This document shows, one piece after another, positions 34,278 to 42,431 of a DNA stretch of 54,550 nt. The translations under genes and the position numbers were made by a program. A model generated the notes under the pieces. It saw only the letters and a program-made list of their open reading frames with translations, made no database searches and was not told the DNA's origin. The DNA lies in assembly GCA_023250675.1 (NCBI GenBank), contig JAHFAE010000007.1, positions 1-54,550 of the forward strand, written 5' to 3'. Numbering within the stretch: the stretch's first letter is position 1; every line of letters starts with the position of its first letter. Source of the stretch: Oligoflexia bacterium (lineage in GTDB: Bacteria > Bdellovibrionota > Bdellovibrionia > JABDDW01).

Positions 34278-35279
34278 GTGAAAACGATTCATCCCTTTAT
34301 TCTGGGTAGTGGTCGAACGGGCCAGGTTATCGCAAGAAGTCTTGATATTTTAAATCAGTTACATACCGATCAATTCCAGATTCGAATTCCGGTCTTTATT
34401 CCTAGGGGAAAATCCTTTGGCGACATGGCCAAGGGTTTAGAAAACAGTGCCCTATTCATAGCCAATCCGCCGGGGCTTCACGAACAAGCCATCGTACAGG
34501 CTGAAAAGGCAGGTTTTTCTGCGGTTTTCTGCGAAAAACCTGTTTGTACTGATATAGAGCAAATAGCTTCTTTAAAAAAAGTAAAAAAAAATGTGCCCGT
34601 ATTTCATGTTTATCGACAGCAGTGGGGTCCCCAAACAATTAAAGAAATGATATTGGCTGGGGAATTAGGCGAAATCATTTCAATTGAAGGCAAAATTTGG
34701 CAGCCCAGCATGGCTCATAGAGCTCTAGAACCCTCTGCGAGGCCCCAGGATTGGAAAACCGATCCCAAACTCAACGGAAATTTTGGAGTGATATTAGATC
34801 TTGGAGTTCATTGGGCAGATCTTGTAAGTTTTCTGGTTGGCCAAACGCCAACCCGAGCAAAAGGCTGGCATTCCAAAATTAATAACGAGCCGCCTTATCA
34901 TGATACTCACCTTCATCTTGATTTAGAGTTTCCCAGTTCCATAAAAACCTTCGCGTCTATTTCAAAGGTGGTTCATGGAGCAACAAATGACCTTGAAGTT
35001 AGTATCTTAGGATCGAAAAAAGCAGCAACTTGGAAGTTTCTGAACCCCGATGAAATCATCGTCGGTAAAGGGCGTGATCGCAACATCATGGTAAGAAAAG
35101 AAAATCGGTGGGGCAGTCGCCAACCGCCTTTTCATGGATTAGGCTGGATTGAAGGCTATATAGAAATCATAAGGCAGGGATTATTTGAACTCGTGGGATT
35201 GCCTATTACTTCATATCCTAATCTCAAAGAGAGTCTCTTGATTACAGAAAAACTTCTGTCATCGCAAATCACAGAGTAA
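34278..35279 (+). CDS. Gfo/Idh/MocA-family NAD(P)-dependent sugar oxidoreductase
   Basis: 333 residues from a GTG. The nucleotide-binding motif FILGSGRTGQV is close to the N-terminus, the FIANPPGLHEQAIV strand follows, and AVFCEKPVCTD is the family's EKP motif containing the catalytic-type Lys. ILDLGVHWADLV supplies the His of the C-terminal domain. Members oxidise or reduce sugar hydroxyls, including nucleotide sugars in antigen clusters. It is the last gene of the plus-strand unit from 27444; the next 369 bases are non-coding and hold a structured element. Confidence 0.85.
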   Translation: MKTIHPFILGSGRTGQVIARSLDILNQLHTDQFQIRIPVFIPRGKSFGDMAKGLENSALFIANPPGLHEQAIVQAEKAGFSAVFCEKPVCTDIEQIASLKKVKKNVPVFHVYRQQWGPQTIKEMILAGELGEIISIEGKIWQPSMAHRALEPSARPQDWKTDPKLNGNFGVILDLGVHWADLVSFLVGQTPTRAKGWHSKINNEPPYHDTHLHLDLEFPSSIKTFASISKVVHGATNDLEVSILGSKKAATWKFLNPDEIIVGKGRDRNIMVRKENRWGSRQPPFHGLGWIEGYIEIIRQGLFELVGLPITSYPNLKESLLITEKLLSSQITE

Positions 35280-35315
35280 GAGAGTTAGAGATACCAAAAA
35301 TAAATATAAATAATT

Positions 35316-35481
35316 GTACTAACCCGAAGGCAATGTTTGGCACGAAGGTGAAGCGTTTGGGGGAGCCGGATGCGATTCCGCTGAACTGCCTTATTTGACT
35401 AATTTGTTCGGCGAAGGGGGCCCCAAGAGCCATGGATGGCGCCGCCTCAGCGAAGTGGCAAACTTGCCTTTGGGTTAGTAC
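35316..35481. ncRNA. Long-stem structured element, possible small RNA or MITE-like repeat
   Basis: In the 369 bp gap 35280-35648, the ends form a long hairpin base. GTACTAACCCGAAGGCAA (35316-35333) pairs with 35464-35481 over 18 positions with one G-U; after a one-base bulge GTTTG (35335-35339) pairs with CAAAC (35459-35463), and CAC (35341-35343) with GTG (35455-35457). Inside are an AGCcGGA/TCCGCT hairpin near 35364-35382, a GGGG/CCCC helix and a GCCA/TGGC hairpin. On the plus strand TATAAA (35305-35310) lies just upstream and T-rich sequence follows, as for an independent RNA. No known family was recognised; strand is uncertain. The rest of the gap (35482-35648) shows nothing else clear apart from the downstream ribosome binding site. 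Confidence 0.45.
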
Positions 35482-35648
35482 TCAATTTTAATTTTAGATT
35501 CAAAATCCTATTCTCATCGAAAACATATTCTGAAAATAGTCAATCCTAGACAAATGTTAACCGTCAAATTTTCGACGACGCGCTAGACTTAAGAGGCCGT
35601 CTTACCCAACCGAATAAGATGGTGTAACCTACATGGAAGGGGGTTTCA

Positions 35649-36692
35649 TTGATCATCAGTAGAACTCCATACAGGCTTTCGTTTTTTGGCGGCGGTACGG
35701 ATTATCCTCAGTGGTACCTCAAAGAGGGTGGCGCTGTTTTATCCACCACAATAGACAAATACTGCTACGTGACGGCCCGATATTTTCCACCTTTTTTTCA
35801 TTACAAACATCGCGTTGTTTGGTCTCACATTGAAGTTGTTCCGAATATGAATGAGATTTTACATCCGTCAGTGAGAGAGGCTCTACGTCTTTTTGAACCC
35901 GAAGATACCGTTGGCTATGAAATACATCATGCTGGCGATTTGCCAGCGCGCACAGGTATTGGGTCAAGTTCATCTTTAACAGTGGGTCTTCTCAATGCTC
36001 TCTCACGCTTGAAAGGTCAAAATTGGACCCCAGAACTTATCGCCAATAAAGCATTACATTTGGAACAAGAAATTCTAAAAGAAAATGTCGGGAGCCAAGA
36101 TCAAGTTGCTGCAGCAATTGGTGGGTTAAATGTAATTCGATTTAGAAAAACAGGAGAGTGGAAGGTTGAACCCGTCAATGCCTCACCCGCTCGGATCGCC
36201 GAATTAGAATCAAGACTCCTCATGGTTTATACGGGCACTGCAAGAAATGGGGGCGTCGTCGCAGGAAAAATAATTGAAACCCTCATGTCAAAAGCCCAGT
36301 ATCTTAAAAAAATAGTCGAAATGGTAGATAAGGGAGTTGAAATTCTTCTTGGTAACGGTGAACTAGACGAGTTTGGCAAGCTTCTTCACGAAACCTGGTC
36401 GCTCAAAAAACAATTGAGTGAATTTATTTCTAGTCCTACAATTGAAACGACATATAAAAAAGCCCTTGGGGCCGGTGCCATTGGTGGCAAGCTGATGGGT
36501 GCTGGTTCTGCCGGATTTATGTATTTTTACGTTCCCCATAGCAAATGGGATTCAGTGACCGAAGCACTCTCAAACTATGTTTGTGTACCCTTCAAATTTG
36601 AAAACAGTGGCACTTCTATTATTCATGATAGTGCTGATCCTGCAGTGGCCCATAACATAAATAGAGCCCGTCTTAAGCTCGTCGGTACTTAA
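35649..36692 (+). CDS. hddA: D-glycero-D-manno-heptose 7-phosphate kinase-like GHMP kinase
   Basis: 347 residues from TTG 35649 with GGAAGGGGG upstream. The start IISRTPYRLSFFGGGTDYPQW is the HddA signature, and the GHMP ATP loop is LPARTGIGSSSSLTVGL near residues 97-113. GAIGGKLMGAGSAGFMYFY is motif 3. HddA phosphorylates C1 of heptose 7-phosphate on the way to GDP-D-glycero-alpha-D-manno-heptose. With gmhA at 25772 the first two steps are present; an HddC-type guanylyltransferase was not seen in the window. Some related kinases use other sugars, so the substrate is inferred. Confidence 0.85.
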   Translation: MIISRTPYRLSFFGGGTDYPQWYLKEGGAVLSTTIDKYCYVTARYFPPFFHYKHRVVWSHIEVVPNMNEILHPSVREALRLFEPEDTVGYEIHHAGDLPARTGIGSSSSLTVGLLNALSRLKGQNWTPELIANKALHLEQEILKENVGSQDQVAAAIGGLNVIRFRKTGEWKVEPVNASPARIAELESRLLMVYTGTARNGGVVAGKIIETLMSKAQYLKKIVEMVDKGVEILLGNGELDEFGKLLHETWSLKKQLSEFISSPTIETTYKKALGAGAIGGKLMGAGSAGFMYFYVPHSKWDSVTEALSNYVCVPFKFENSGTSIIHDSADPAVAHNINRARLKLVGT

Positions 36693-36704
36693 TACCTGAA
36701 ACGA

Positions 36705-37844
36705 TTAGGTCGAGACTTCTTTTGCTCGGCCTATTGATTTTTGAGTACGATTCTCTTTCTTTTCGGTCATTTCTGGTCTGGAATTTGGTAAATCCTTTTT
36801 CTTGAATTTTCTCTCCAGAGCATCATGAAAGAAGTGGTTAATTATTGCCGAAAATAAAATGCAGTACAAAATTACATTGTAAAGTTTTGTTTCAAAAAAT
36901 GCAGGCAGAATATCAATATTATGGTTTATTAGATAGTGGATTAGATACACTGGGTAAGAGAGTTCCCCGATCCAGCGGTCTGCTCGGTTGTTTTTCGTAG
37001 CTTGAAAAATAAACGGTAAAGCAAAAAAGAAACAAATATAAAATTGCATCCACTGGCCAATAAAGAGATAGGTATCGGGAATAATAAATTGAACTCGTGG
37101 CCAATTAGTAATGTAGATAACCATCACCGTAAATACGATGAGTCCCCATCCCGCGGCCGATTCAGAATGTTCTATTTTTTTATAAATAAAATAGGCCAGA
37201 GCGCCGGTGCAAAAAAAGAACATTTCAAGCGGAACGAATCGATTGGGCCAAGGCTCAAAATCGCCGGTGTAATGGTAGGTGATCCCTCTAAATAAAAGAG
37301 ATAAGATAGCGATTGCTACAAGTTTTTTCTTACTTTTTACAATAAACGGTGCGAGAGCATAGAAAATAAGTTCTATAGGTAGGCTCCATGCCTGTGAAAT
37401 TACGTGCCAGTCGGCAAACTGCACTGATTCGCGATAATAATATTTTGTGAAAGTCATGCCATCTGCGCCTGGATAGAAAAACATCATGATATCAGAGCCA
37501 AAAATAAAGAGATTAGAAAAAATCATGAATAATTTTGAGCCCCAAGACCAATCTGTTGAAAGGATTTTTGTTATGAAAATCTGATTTCCTAAAACGATTG
37601 CCGTGAGAGTGGTAAGTAAAAGGATAAGCCAATAAGTCGGAAATATTCGAAGAAGCCTATTAAAATAGAAATCTTTAATATTTGAGTACCGTTCATTGAG
37701 AATCAGAGCCATGTAAAATCCGCTAATCATAAAAAAACATTGAACTGGCACAACTCCGCCTACAAATGTCGTATAAGTGATGGGAAGCTTTCCCACATGA
37801 ATGAGTAGAACCGAAATAGCAAACAGTAGTCGCATCACACCCAT
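36705..37844 (-). CDS. Acyltransferase-3 family membrane O-acyltransferase
   Basis: 379 residues from ATG 37844, which has AGAGGT eight bases upstream; a TTG at 37871 inside the previous gene is less likely. MRLLFAISVLLIHVGKLP carries the catalytic-type His of the first span, and VPVQCFFMISGFYMALI the second. A DWHVISQAWSLPIELIFYALAP block matches the family. About ten spans, with a Lys/Arg-rich cytoplasmic tail. It is divergent in sequence from the tandem pair at 9882-12389. Convergent with hddA, 12 bp apart; last gene of a three-gene minus unit with a methyltransferase and a hexapeptide transferase. Confidence 0.88.
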   Translation of the reverse strand: MGVMRLLFAISVLLIHVGKLPITYTTFVGGVVPVQCFFMISGFYMALILNERYSNIKDFYFNRLLRIFPTYWLILLLTTLTAIVLGNQIFITKILSTDWSWGSKLFMIFSNLFIFGSDIMMFFYPGADGMTFTKYYYRESVQFADWHVISQAWSLPIELIFYALAPFIVKSKKKLVAIAILSLLFRGITYHYTGDFEPWPNRFVPLEMFFFCTGALAYFIYKKIEHSESAAGWGLIVFTVMVIYITNWPRVQFIIPDTYLFIGQWMQFYICFFFALPFIFQATKNNRADRWIGELSYPVYLIHYLINHNIDILPAFFETKLYNVILYCILFSAIINHFFHDALERKFKKKDLPNSRPEMTEKKENRTQKSIGRAKEVST

Positions 37845-37854
37845 AGATGTACCT

Positions 37855-38694
37855 CTATAATTTTGTCGCAATTACCATAATGCTTGAACCCGTTGGTATG
37901 ACCTCGCCAGCCTGGATTCGTTTTAGTTCCCAAATGCCAATAGGAGAAAAAAGAGTTTGTGTTACAATGTTTGTTCGATGATCTTTTTCGTAGTTTCCCT
38001 TACGTTTGAACCCCAGAGAAAAAGGCAGATGTCTGAAAACATAAATGGGGGCCACAAGAAAACTAAAAAATGGTGATAAATAGTTGATTTGAAATCCAGT
38101 TTTGACTAAGAGCTCTTCGAGCTCATTCATTTCATAGCGTCTAAAGTGACAAGCCCACTCGTCTTCGTCAGACCAAAGAAATTTCTGTCCTGGAACTGTC
38201 AGGTAGATGTGACCTCCCGGTTTAAGAAGACTGACGACAGATTTTAGAAACTCAAAATCATTTTGGATATGTTCAAGAACATCAAATAAACCAATATTGG
38301 GAAGAATATTGGCACGAAATGGAATGTCTTGAATGGGAGCTCTGATAATTTCAGTGACGCCTCGATCCCGGGCGATTTCAACGCCGGTTGGGGATGGTTC
38401 AATCAAAATTGTTTGGTATCCATTGGCCTGCAGCGCCAATGATACGATTCCATTACCTCCACCGAGATCAAACAGGGGACCGTTCGGCGGGATATACTCA
38501 AGGGCTGCCATAATGCAACGTGTGCGGTGGCTAAACCAATAAGAATCTTTCTCTAATTGAGCATTGAGGAGGTGACCTTCATTGGGGTAATGAACTTTTG
38601 TCTGACCTTGGAGCTTCCATATTCCATCATCTTTTGATAGTGGACTAGAACAGTAATGGGAAGGATCAAAATTTAAGTTCATCGCAGTGTCCAT
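37855..38694 (-). CDS. Class I SAM-dependent methyltransferase
   Basis: 279 residues. Residues about 60-160 are a compact methyltransferase domain with LFDLGGGNGIVSLAL (motif I) and LFDVLEHIQND (motif III-like), then LKPGGHIYLTVPG. The remaining 100 residues, FRRYEMNELEELLVKTGF and a weakly hydrophobic stretch, are common in UbiG/Methyltransf_23 proteins of polysaccharide clusters. Substrate unknown. The start overlaps the stop of the hexapeptide transferase by one base (TGATG). Confidence 0.85.
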   Translation of the reverse strand: MDTAMNLNFDPSHYCSSPLSKDDGIWKLQGQTKVHYPNEGHLLNAQLEKDSYWFSHRTRCIMAALEYIPPNGPLFDLGGGNGIVSLALQANGYQTILIEPSPTGVEIARDRGVTEIIRAPIQDIPFRANILPNIGLFDVLEHIQNDFEFLKSVVSLLKPGGHIYLTVPGQKFLWSDEDEWACHFRRYEMNELEELLVKTGFQINYLSPFFSFLVAPIYVFRHLPFSLGFKRKGNYEKDHRTNIVTQTLFSPIGIWELKRIQAGEVIPTGSSIMVIATKL

Positions 38695-39236
38695 CAGGAT
38701 TTCAAATCTTTCAAGACTTTAGCTGGGACGCCGCCAACCAGGCTATGGGCTGGCACTGAGTCCTTTACCAAAGACGAAGCTGCAATAAATGATTTTGCTC
38801 CGATATTGACGCCGTCTAGTATGACCGCATTAACGCCAACAAAACATCCGGATTCAATCTTGACTGGATTGGTCTGTGTTGGAAATTTTTTTTGTAAGGG
38901 ATGATCTTTGAAGCCCACATTGAGGTGAGTAATGATGGTCGCCTTTTCGGCAAGAGTCACTTGGTCTCCTAGAGTAATAGGTGCGGCTAAATCAAGGAGA
39001 ACGTCATTGCCTAGAAAACATTCCTTCCCCATCTTGAGGGCGCTAAAACCGACTCGGTAATAGTTAAAAAACTTTACGCTATGTATGGTGCAGTCCCTGC
39101 CGATTTTTGCACCGACAATACGAAGGTAAATAACCCTAAGTTGAGGGAGAGGAACAAGACGAAATCCCATGTAGACCAAAGTCCCAAAACAAAATCGAAA
39201 TGCTTTCTTAATTCCAATTTCTTTTAGGGCTTTCAC
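38694..39236 (-). CDS. Left-handed beta-helix (hexapeptide repeat) acyltransferase
   Basis: 180 residues starting with GTG. After a short N-terminal helix the sequence shows hexapeptide-like turns: LGNDVLLDLAAPITLGDQVTLAEKATIIT, then IESGCFVGVNAVILDGVNIGAKSFIAASSLV, ending in the familiar HSLVGGVPAKVLK. Its catalytic His is probably in the ITHLNVG segment. Members O- or N-acetylate sugars in the cytoplasm. No Shine-Dalgarno is visible; a strong promoter ends 7 bases before the GTG. Confidence 0.88.
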   Translation of the reverse strand: MKALKEIGIKKAFRFCFGTLVYMGFRLVPLPQLRVIYLRIVGAKIGRDCTIHSVKFFNYYRVGFSALKMGKECFLGNDVLLDLAAPITLGDQVTLAEKATIITHLNVGFKDHPLQKKFPTQTNPVKIESGCFVGVNAVILDGVNIGAKSFIAASSLVKDSVPAHSLVGGVPAKVLKDLKS

Positions 39237-39243
39237 TTCTATT

Positions 39244-39273
39244 ATTATAGCGATTTGAAAATCCCGAGATCAA
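39244..39273 (-). promoter_or_regulatory. Sigma70-like promoter placed for a leaderless mRNA of the hexapeptide transferase
   Basis: TTGATC (39268-39273), 18-base spacer, perfect TATAAT (39244-39249), then 7 bases to the GTG at 39236. No ribosome binding site intervenes. Confidence 0.55.
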
Positions 39274-39283
39274 CTTTTATGTT
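39255..39283 (+). promoter_or_regulatory. Candidate promoter of the divergent GT2 gene
   Basis: TTGAAA (39255-39260), 17-base spacer, TATGTT (39278-39283), overlapping the opposing promoter in a 55 bp divergent gap. It would start transcription at or just before the GTG at 39292; an ATG at 39298 would have a leader of only a few bases. Confidence 0.35.
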
Positions 39284-39291
39284 AAAATTTA

Positions 39292-40077
39292 GTGGTTATG
39301 CAGAGTAGAGGCATTGAAGTCTCTTTGATATTACCTTGTTTCAATGAAATGGAACACATTCAAACGTCTCTTAAGAAAATATCTGACTACATGGCCTTTG
39401 TCTTTCCTATGTCGAGGTACGAAATTCTTCTCATTGATGACGCAAGTACGGACGGCACCAGAGATTGGCTAAAAAACTTAGAATGGCCAAACTGCAAAGT
39501 CAGTCTCAACGAAACAAATCTTGGTCGCGGCGGCGCCGTAAAGCAAGGAATGAAACTCAGTCAGGGCAGCGTCGTCGGGTTCATGGATATTGACTGTGAA
39601 GTCTCTGAGTCTTATTTGTCAAAATTTGTGCAAGAGGTTAAGGGAGGAGCCGACTTGAGCGTGGGTCGCAGGGTTTATCACCTTTCTCTAAGGCCTTACA
39701 TTTTGCTCAGACACTTTTTATCTCAATGTTATAAAGCTCTGCTTCGATATGCTTTTGAATGTAAGACACTTGATAGTGAAGTGGGGTACAAATTTTTTTC
39801 GAGACAACTCGTAGATTATATTTTAGCCCAATCCCAATTCGACGATTGGTTTTGGGACACCGAAGTCATTTTACTTTCAGAGAGGATGAATTTTAATATT
39901 ATAGAGATCCCCGTTCTTTTTCTAAGAAACCCTCGAAAGACTTCTACAGTTAAAGTGTTTCGGGACAGTATGAATTACCTGAAAGCATTTTCTAAATACA
40001 AAAATCTAATGAAAAAAGGTGCCTACGGGAAGCCAAAAAAATCATCGACACAAACAAAGGCTTCGGCTGCGGCCTAG
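39292..40077 (+). CDS. Family 2 glycosyltransferase (polyprenyl-phosphate sugar synthase-like)
   Basis: 261 residues from GTG 39292; ATG 39298, two codons on, is equally possible. VSLILPCFNEMEHI, LLIDDASTDGTRDWL, NLGRGGAVKQGM and FMDIDCE are the GT2 motifs of dolichyl-phosphate sugar synthases, with DID as the metal site; EVGYKFFSR and DDWFWDTEVI are the acceptor-side motifs. The Lys/Ala-rich C-terminus has no membrane span. It probably loads a sugar on polyprenyl phosphate as donor for the two giant GT-C-like proteins that follow 7 bp and about 2.35 kb downstream. Confidence 0.88.
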   Translation: MVMQSRGIEVSLILPCFNEMEHIQTSLKKISDYMAFVFPMSRYEILLIDDASTDGTRDWLKNLEWPNCKVSLNETNLGRGGAVKQGMKLSQGSVVGFMDIDCEVSESYLSKFVQEVKGGADLSVGRRVYHLSLRPYILLRHFLSQCYKALLRYAFECKTLDSEVGYKFFSRQLVDYILAQSQFDDWFWDTEVILLSERMNFNIIEIPVLFLRNPRKTSTVKVFRDSMNYLKAFSKYKNLMKKGAYGKPKKSSTQTKASAAA

Positions 40078-40084
40078 TGCAAAC

Positions 40085-42340
40085 GTGATCACGTCAATTA
40101 CCAAATTTCTGCGATCTGAATTACTAACTTTGGGAGCCTCAGCCTCATTGGCTCTTATCAGTTTCTACACAAGAGTTTTTGGGCCAGACACGATCGGCAA
40201 CGACTACACAGCCCAAGTAGGCCAAGCTTTACAATACCGCTATTTTACAAAATTAGGAATAGAACCTCTTTGGTATCCCCACATCTCGGGGGGCGAATCT
40301 TATGCTGGCTTAGCGCTATCACAAATTTATCATCTGCCTGCATGGTTGATTTCTTTTCTGCCTTATTTTTGGAATGGTGAGGCCATGGAGCTATTTTTGG
40401 TCAAAACTATGATTATGTTTTTTATTTCTCAATTCGTTTTGTATATAACATTGAATCGGCTGTTTGAAATTTCTAAATGGTATGCCTTTACCATATCTGT
40501 AGCTTTCATTTACACATTGCGAAATTTAGATTCGGCGCGATTTGGTACTTCAATGGATGCAAATGCTTATTACGTTTTATCCGCTTGTCTCATTTGTTTT
40601 GTATTCATTAGAAAGAAGGGAACATTATTTCTACCTTTTGCTTTTTACTTATTTATTTCTGCCGGGTATGCACCCATGAGTATTTTTGGAGGTACAGGTC
40701 TTTTGATTCTCGTCAGTTTTCTCTATAAAAAAACAAAAGATCATTTCACTTGTCTCAAAATTTGTGGGAGCGGTTGTTTAAGCATTTTGCTTTCGGCACC
40801 CATTGTTTCGCTTACCAATGAACTTGTGAAAATGAACCATCGGCGCACTAACGCCCCTGACCTCAAGTGGGCTAATGAAAGTGCTCTTAATATTAGACAC
40901 GTAATAACAAATTTATTTTCTCCTTGGGCCTCAGACGTTCAGTCCAGCTTTGGGGGGAGTACTTTACTTTCGGCTATTCTTATTCTCTCTTTCATATTTC
41001 CCGTTCTTCATTTTAGAAAATGGGCAAATTTGAAATATTATTGGGTGGCTGCTTTGTTTTTCTTTATTTATTCACTGGGGGATCGGGCAGGTCTTTTTAC
41101 TTTTATGTTCAATTATTTACCGGGATTTCATTGGGTTAGAATTCCCCCTAGAATACTCAACGCCGGTTTGCCGCTTATAGCATTGTTTTGGGGAATGATT
41201 TGGAGTGAAAACAAGAATAATCCCGATTTCTTAAAAACAATAAGCCAAATTCTACCTTGGGTTGTGAGTGTTGCTGCAATCGCTTCGACAGTGTTTTATT
41301 TGAATCGATTCGACTTAGTACCAGATGAAAATTTGCCCCTAACTCTCAGTCCAAATTGGAATGAGGGCTTAGATACGTATTGGTTTGCAGCCGGCCTCTT
41401 ATTTTGTTTTTCTTTGCTTTCTTTTTTAAAACTCAAACTCCATCGGGTGATTCAAAGGCAAATTGCGCTTGCGGTTATTGTGTTGTCGTGCCTGTTCCAA
41501 ATCGCCTCAATGATTTCATATGGGACGTGGGTTCAAAAGAAAGAAAACTACAAAATTCCAACTTTGGAGAATCTAGAAAGCGCAAATCATTTGCCTTTGT
41601 ATCCCTCTTACCCGTTAGTCTATGAATTGAGTTTAGCTGAAGGATGGCTTGGATTAGCCAGTGTTGATTATTTTAATTTTCGGACCCGTTTTGGTGAAAA
41701 CGCCAATTGTGTATTGCCATTATTAAAGAATTCACCAAAGTATGTTCCTCTGCCATTTTACTTTACCGACAGCTGGATTTGTGGAGAATTGCCTACGGAT
41801 TATCGCTGTAGTTTTGAGAATGCAGGAATTGCTTTTTTAGAGAAGAGCAGTAAATGTAACGATCAGATTTTAAAACCAAATCTTGCTGAACTAAATAAAG
41901 AAAATAAGTTGATTGCACTGGGCCCTGGTAGCGTGACTATCAAAGGGATCTCTCATTCGCCCACTATTTTAGTTGCGCCCTACTCATTTGGTAATTCTTG
42001 GCAAGTAACAGTAAATGGTGAAAAACGAGACACTCTCAAAGTTGATCACGGGATATTGGGAGTAGCTGTGCCAGCGGGCGAAAATACCATTCGATTCGAC
42101 TTCTTACCTCCTTCATTTCACTTGTCAAAAACTATTCTTTACTTTGCTATAGGTTTTTACCTCCTCATTTGTCTTTATTATTTTAGAAACACGAAGGCCC
42201 TGGCCGCCCTCATTTTAATTCTCGGTTTTTCAATTCCGTTTTGGCCATTGTTTCAAAGTCAAGACGGGGCTATACTTCTGCATAATGGATACCAAAATCT
42301 CGTGACGTCGTTTTCTCAAAACGTCGAAGGCCATAATTGA
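40085..42340 (+). CDS. YfhO/GT-C-like large membrane protein, copy 1
   Basis: 751 residues from a GTG at 40085; this start aligns exactly with the ATG of the paralogue at 42432 (41 residues before GNDY in both), whereas an ATG at 40019 lies inside the GT2 gene. The protein has about twelve spans, a first loop with TGNDY-like acidic residues (IGNDY) and PLWYPHISGG, a GFHWVRIPPR motif, and a periplasmic tail with SWQVTVNGEKRD and GVAVPAGENTIRF, the usual end of the YfhO family. YfhO-like proteins are GT-C enzymes implicated in glycosylating lipoteichoic acid or glycans; the sugar here is unknown. Confidence 0.78.
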   Translation: MITSITKFLRSELLTLGASASLALISFYTRVFGPDTIGNDYTAQVGQALQYRYFTKLGIEPLWYPHISGGESYAGLALSQIYHLPAWLISFLPYFWNGEAMELFLVKTMIMFFISQFVLYITLNRLFEISKWYAFTISVAFIYTLRNLDSARFGTSMDANAYYVLSACLICFVFIRKKGTLFLPFAFYLFISAGYAPMSIFGGTGLLILVSFLYKKTKDHFTCLKICGSGCLSILLSAPIVSLTNELVKMNHRRTNAPDLKWANESALNIRHVITNLFSPWASDVQSSFGGSTLLSAILILSFIFPVLHFRKWANLKYYWVAALFFFIYSLGDRAGLFTFMFNYLPGFHWVRIPPRILNAGLPLIALFWGMIWSENKNNPDFLKTISQILPWVVSVAAIASTVFYLNRFDLVPDENLPLTLSPNWNEGLDTYWFAAGLLFCFSLLSFLKLKLHRVIQRQIALAVIVLSCLFQIASMISYGTWVQKKENYKIPTLENLESANHLPLYPSYPLVYELSLAEGWLGLASVDYFNFRTRFGENANCVLPLLKNSPKYVPLPFYFTDSWICGELPTDYRCSFENAGIAFLEKSSKCNDQILKPNLAELNKENKLIALGPGSVTIKGISHSPTILVAPYSFGNSWQVTVNGEKRDTLKVDHGILGVAVPAGENTIRFDFLPPSFHLSKTILYFAIGFYLLICLYYFRNTKALAALILILGFSIPFWPLFQSQDGAILLHNGYQNLVTSFSQNVEGHN

Positions 42341-42395
42341 ATCTCTCGCACCAAGTCATTTTCAGCAACTCATAGCGAGACCAACACCAATCCTA

Positions 42396-42424
42396 TTGAA
42401 AATCAAAGCTAATCACGGCAAAAT
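42396..42424 (+). promoter_or_regulatory. Promoter placed for a leaderless mRNA of the second YfhO-like gene
   Basis: TTGAAA (42396-42401), 17-base spacer, CAAAAT (42419-42424), then 7 bases to the ATG at 42432. The 91 bp gap has no Shine-Dalgarno; it also contains a loose TCTCGC/GCGAGA inverted repeat (42342-42382). Confidence 0.4.
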
Positions 42425-42431
42425 CATTTAA

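Noticed and set aside
35316-35481. Identification of the structured element as 6S RNA
   Set aside because: The size is similar, but the central open bubble and promoter-like loop of 6S RNA cannot be recognised; left as unassigned.
40019-40084. ATG at 40019 as start of the first YfhO-like gene
   Set aside because: It falls inside the upstream GT2 gene, whereas GTG 40085 aligns exactly with the start of the paralogue.
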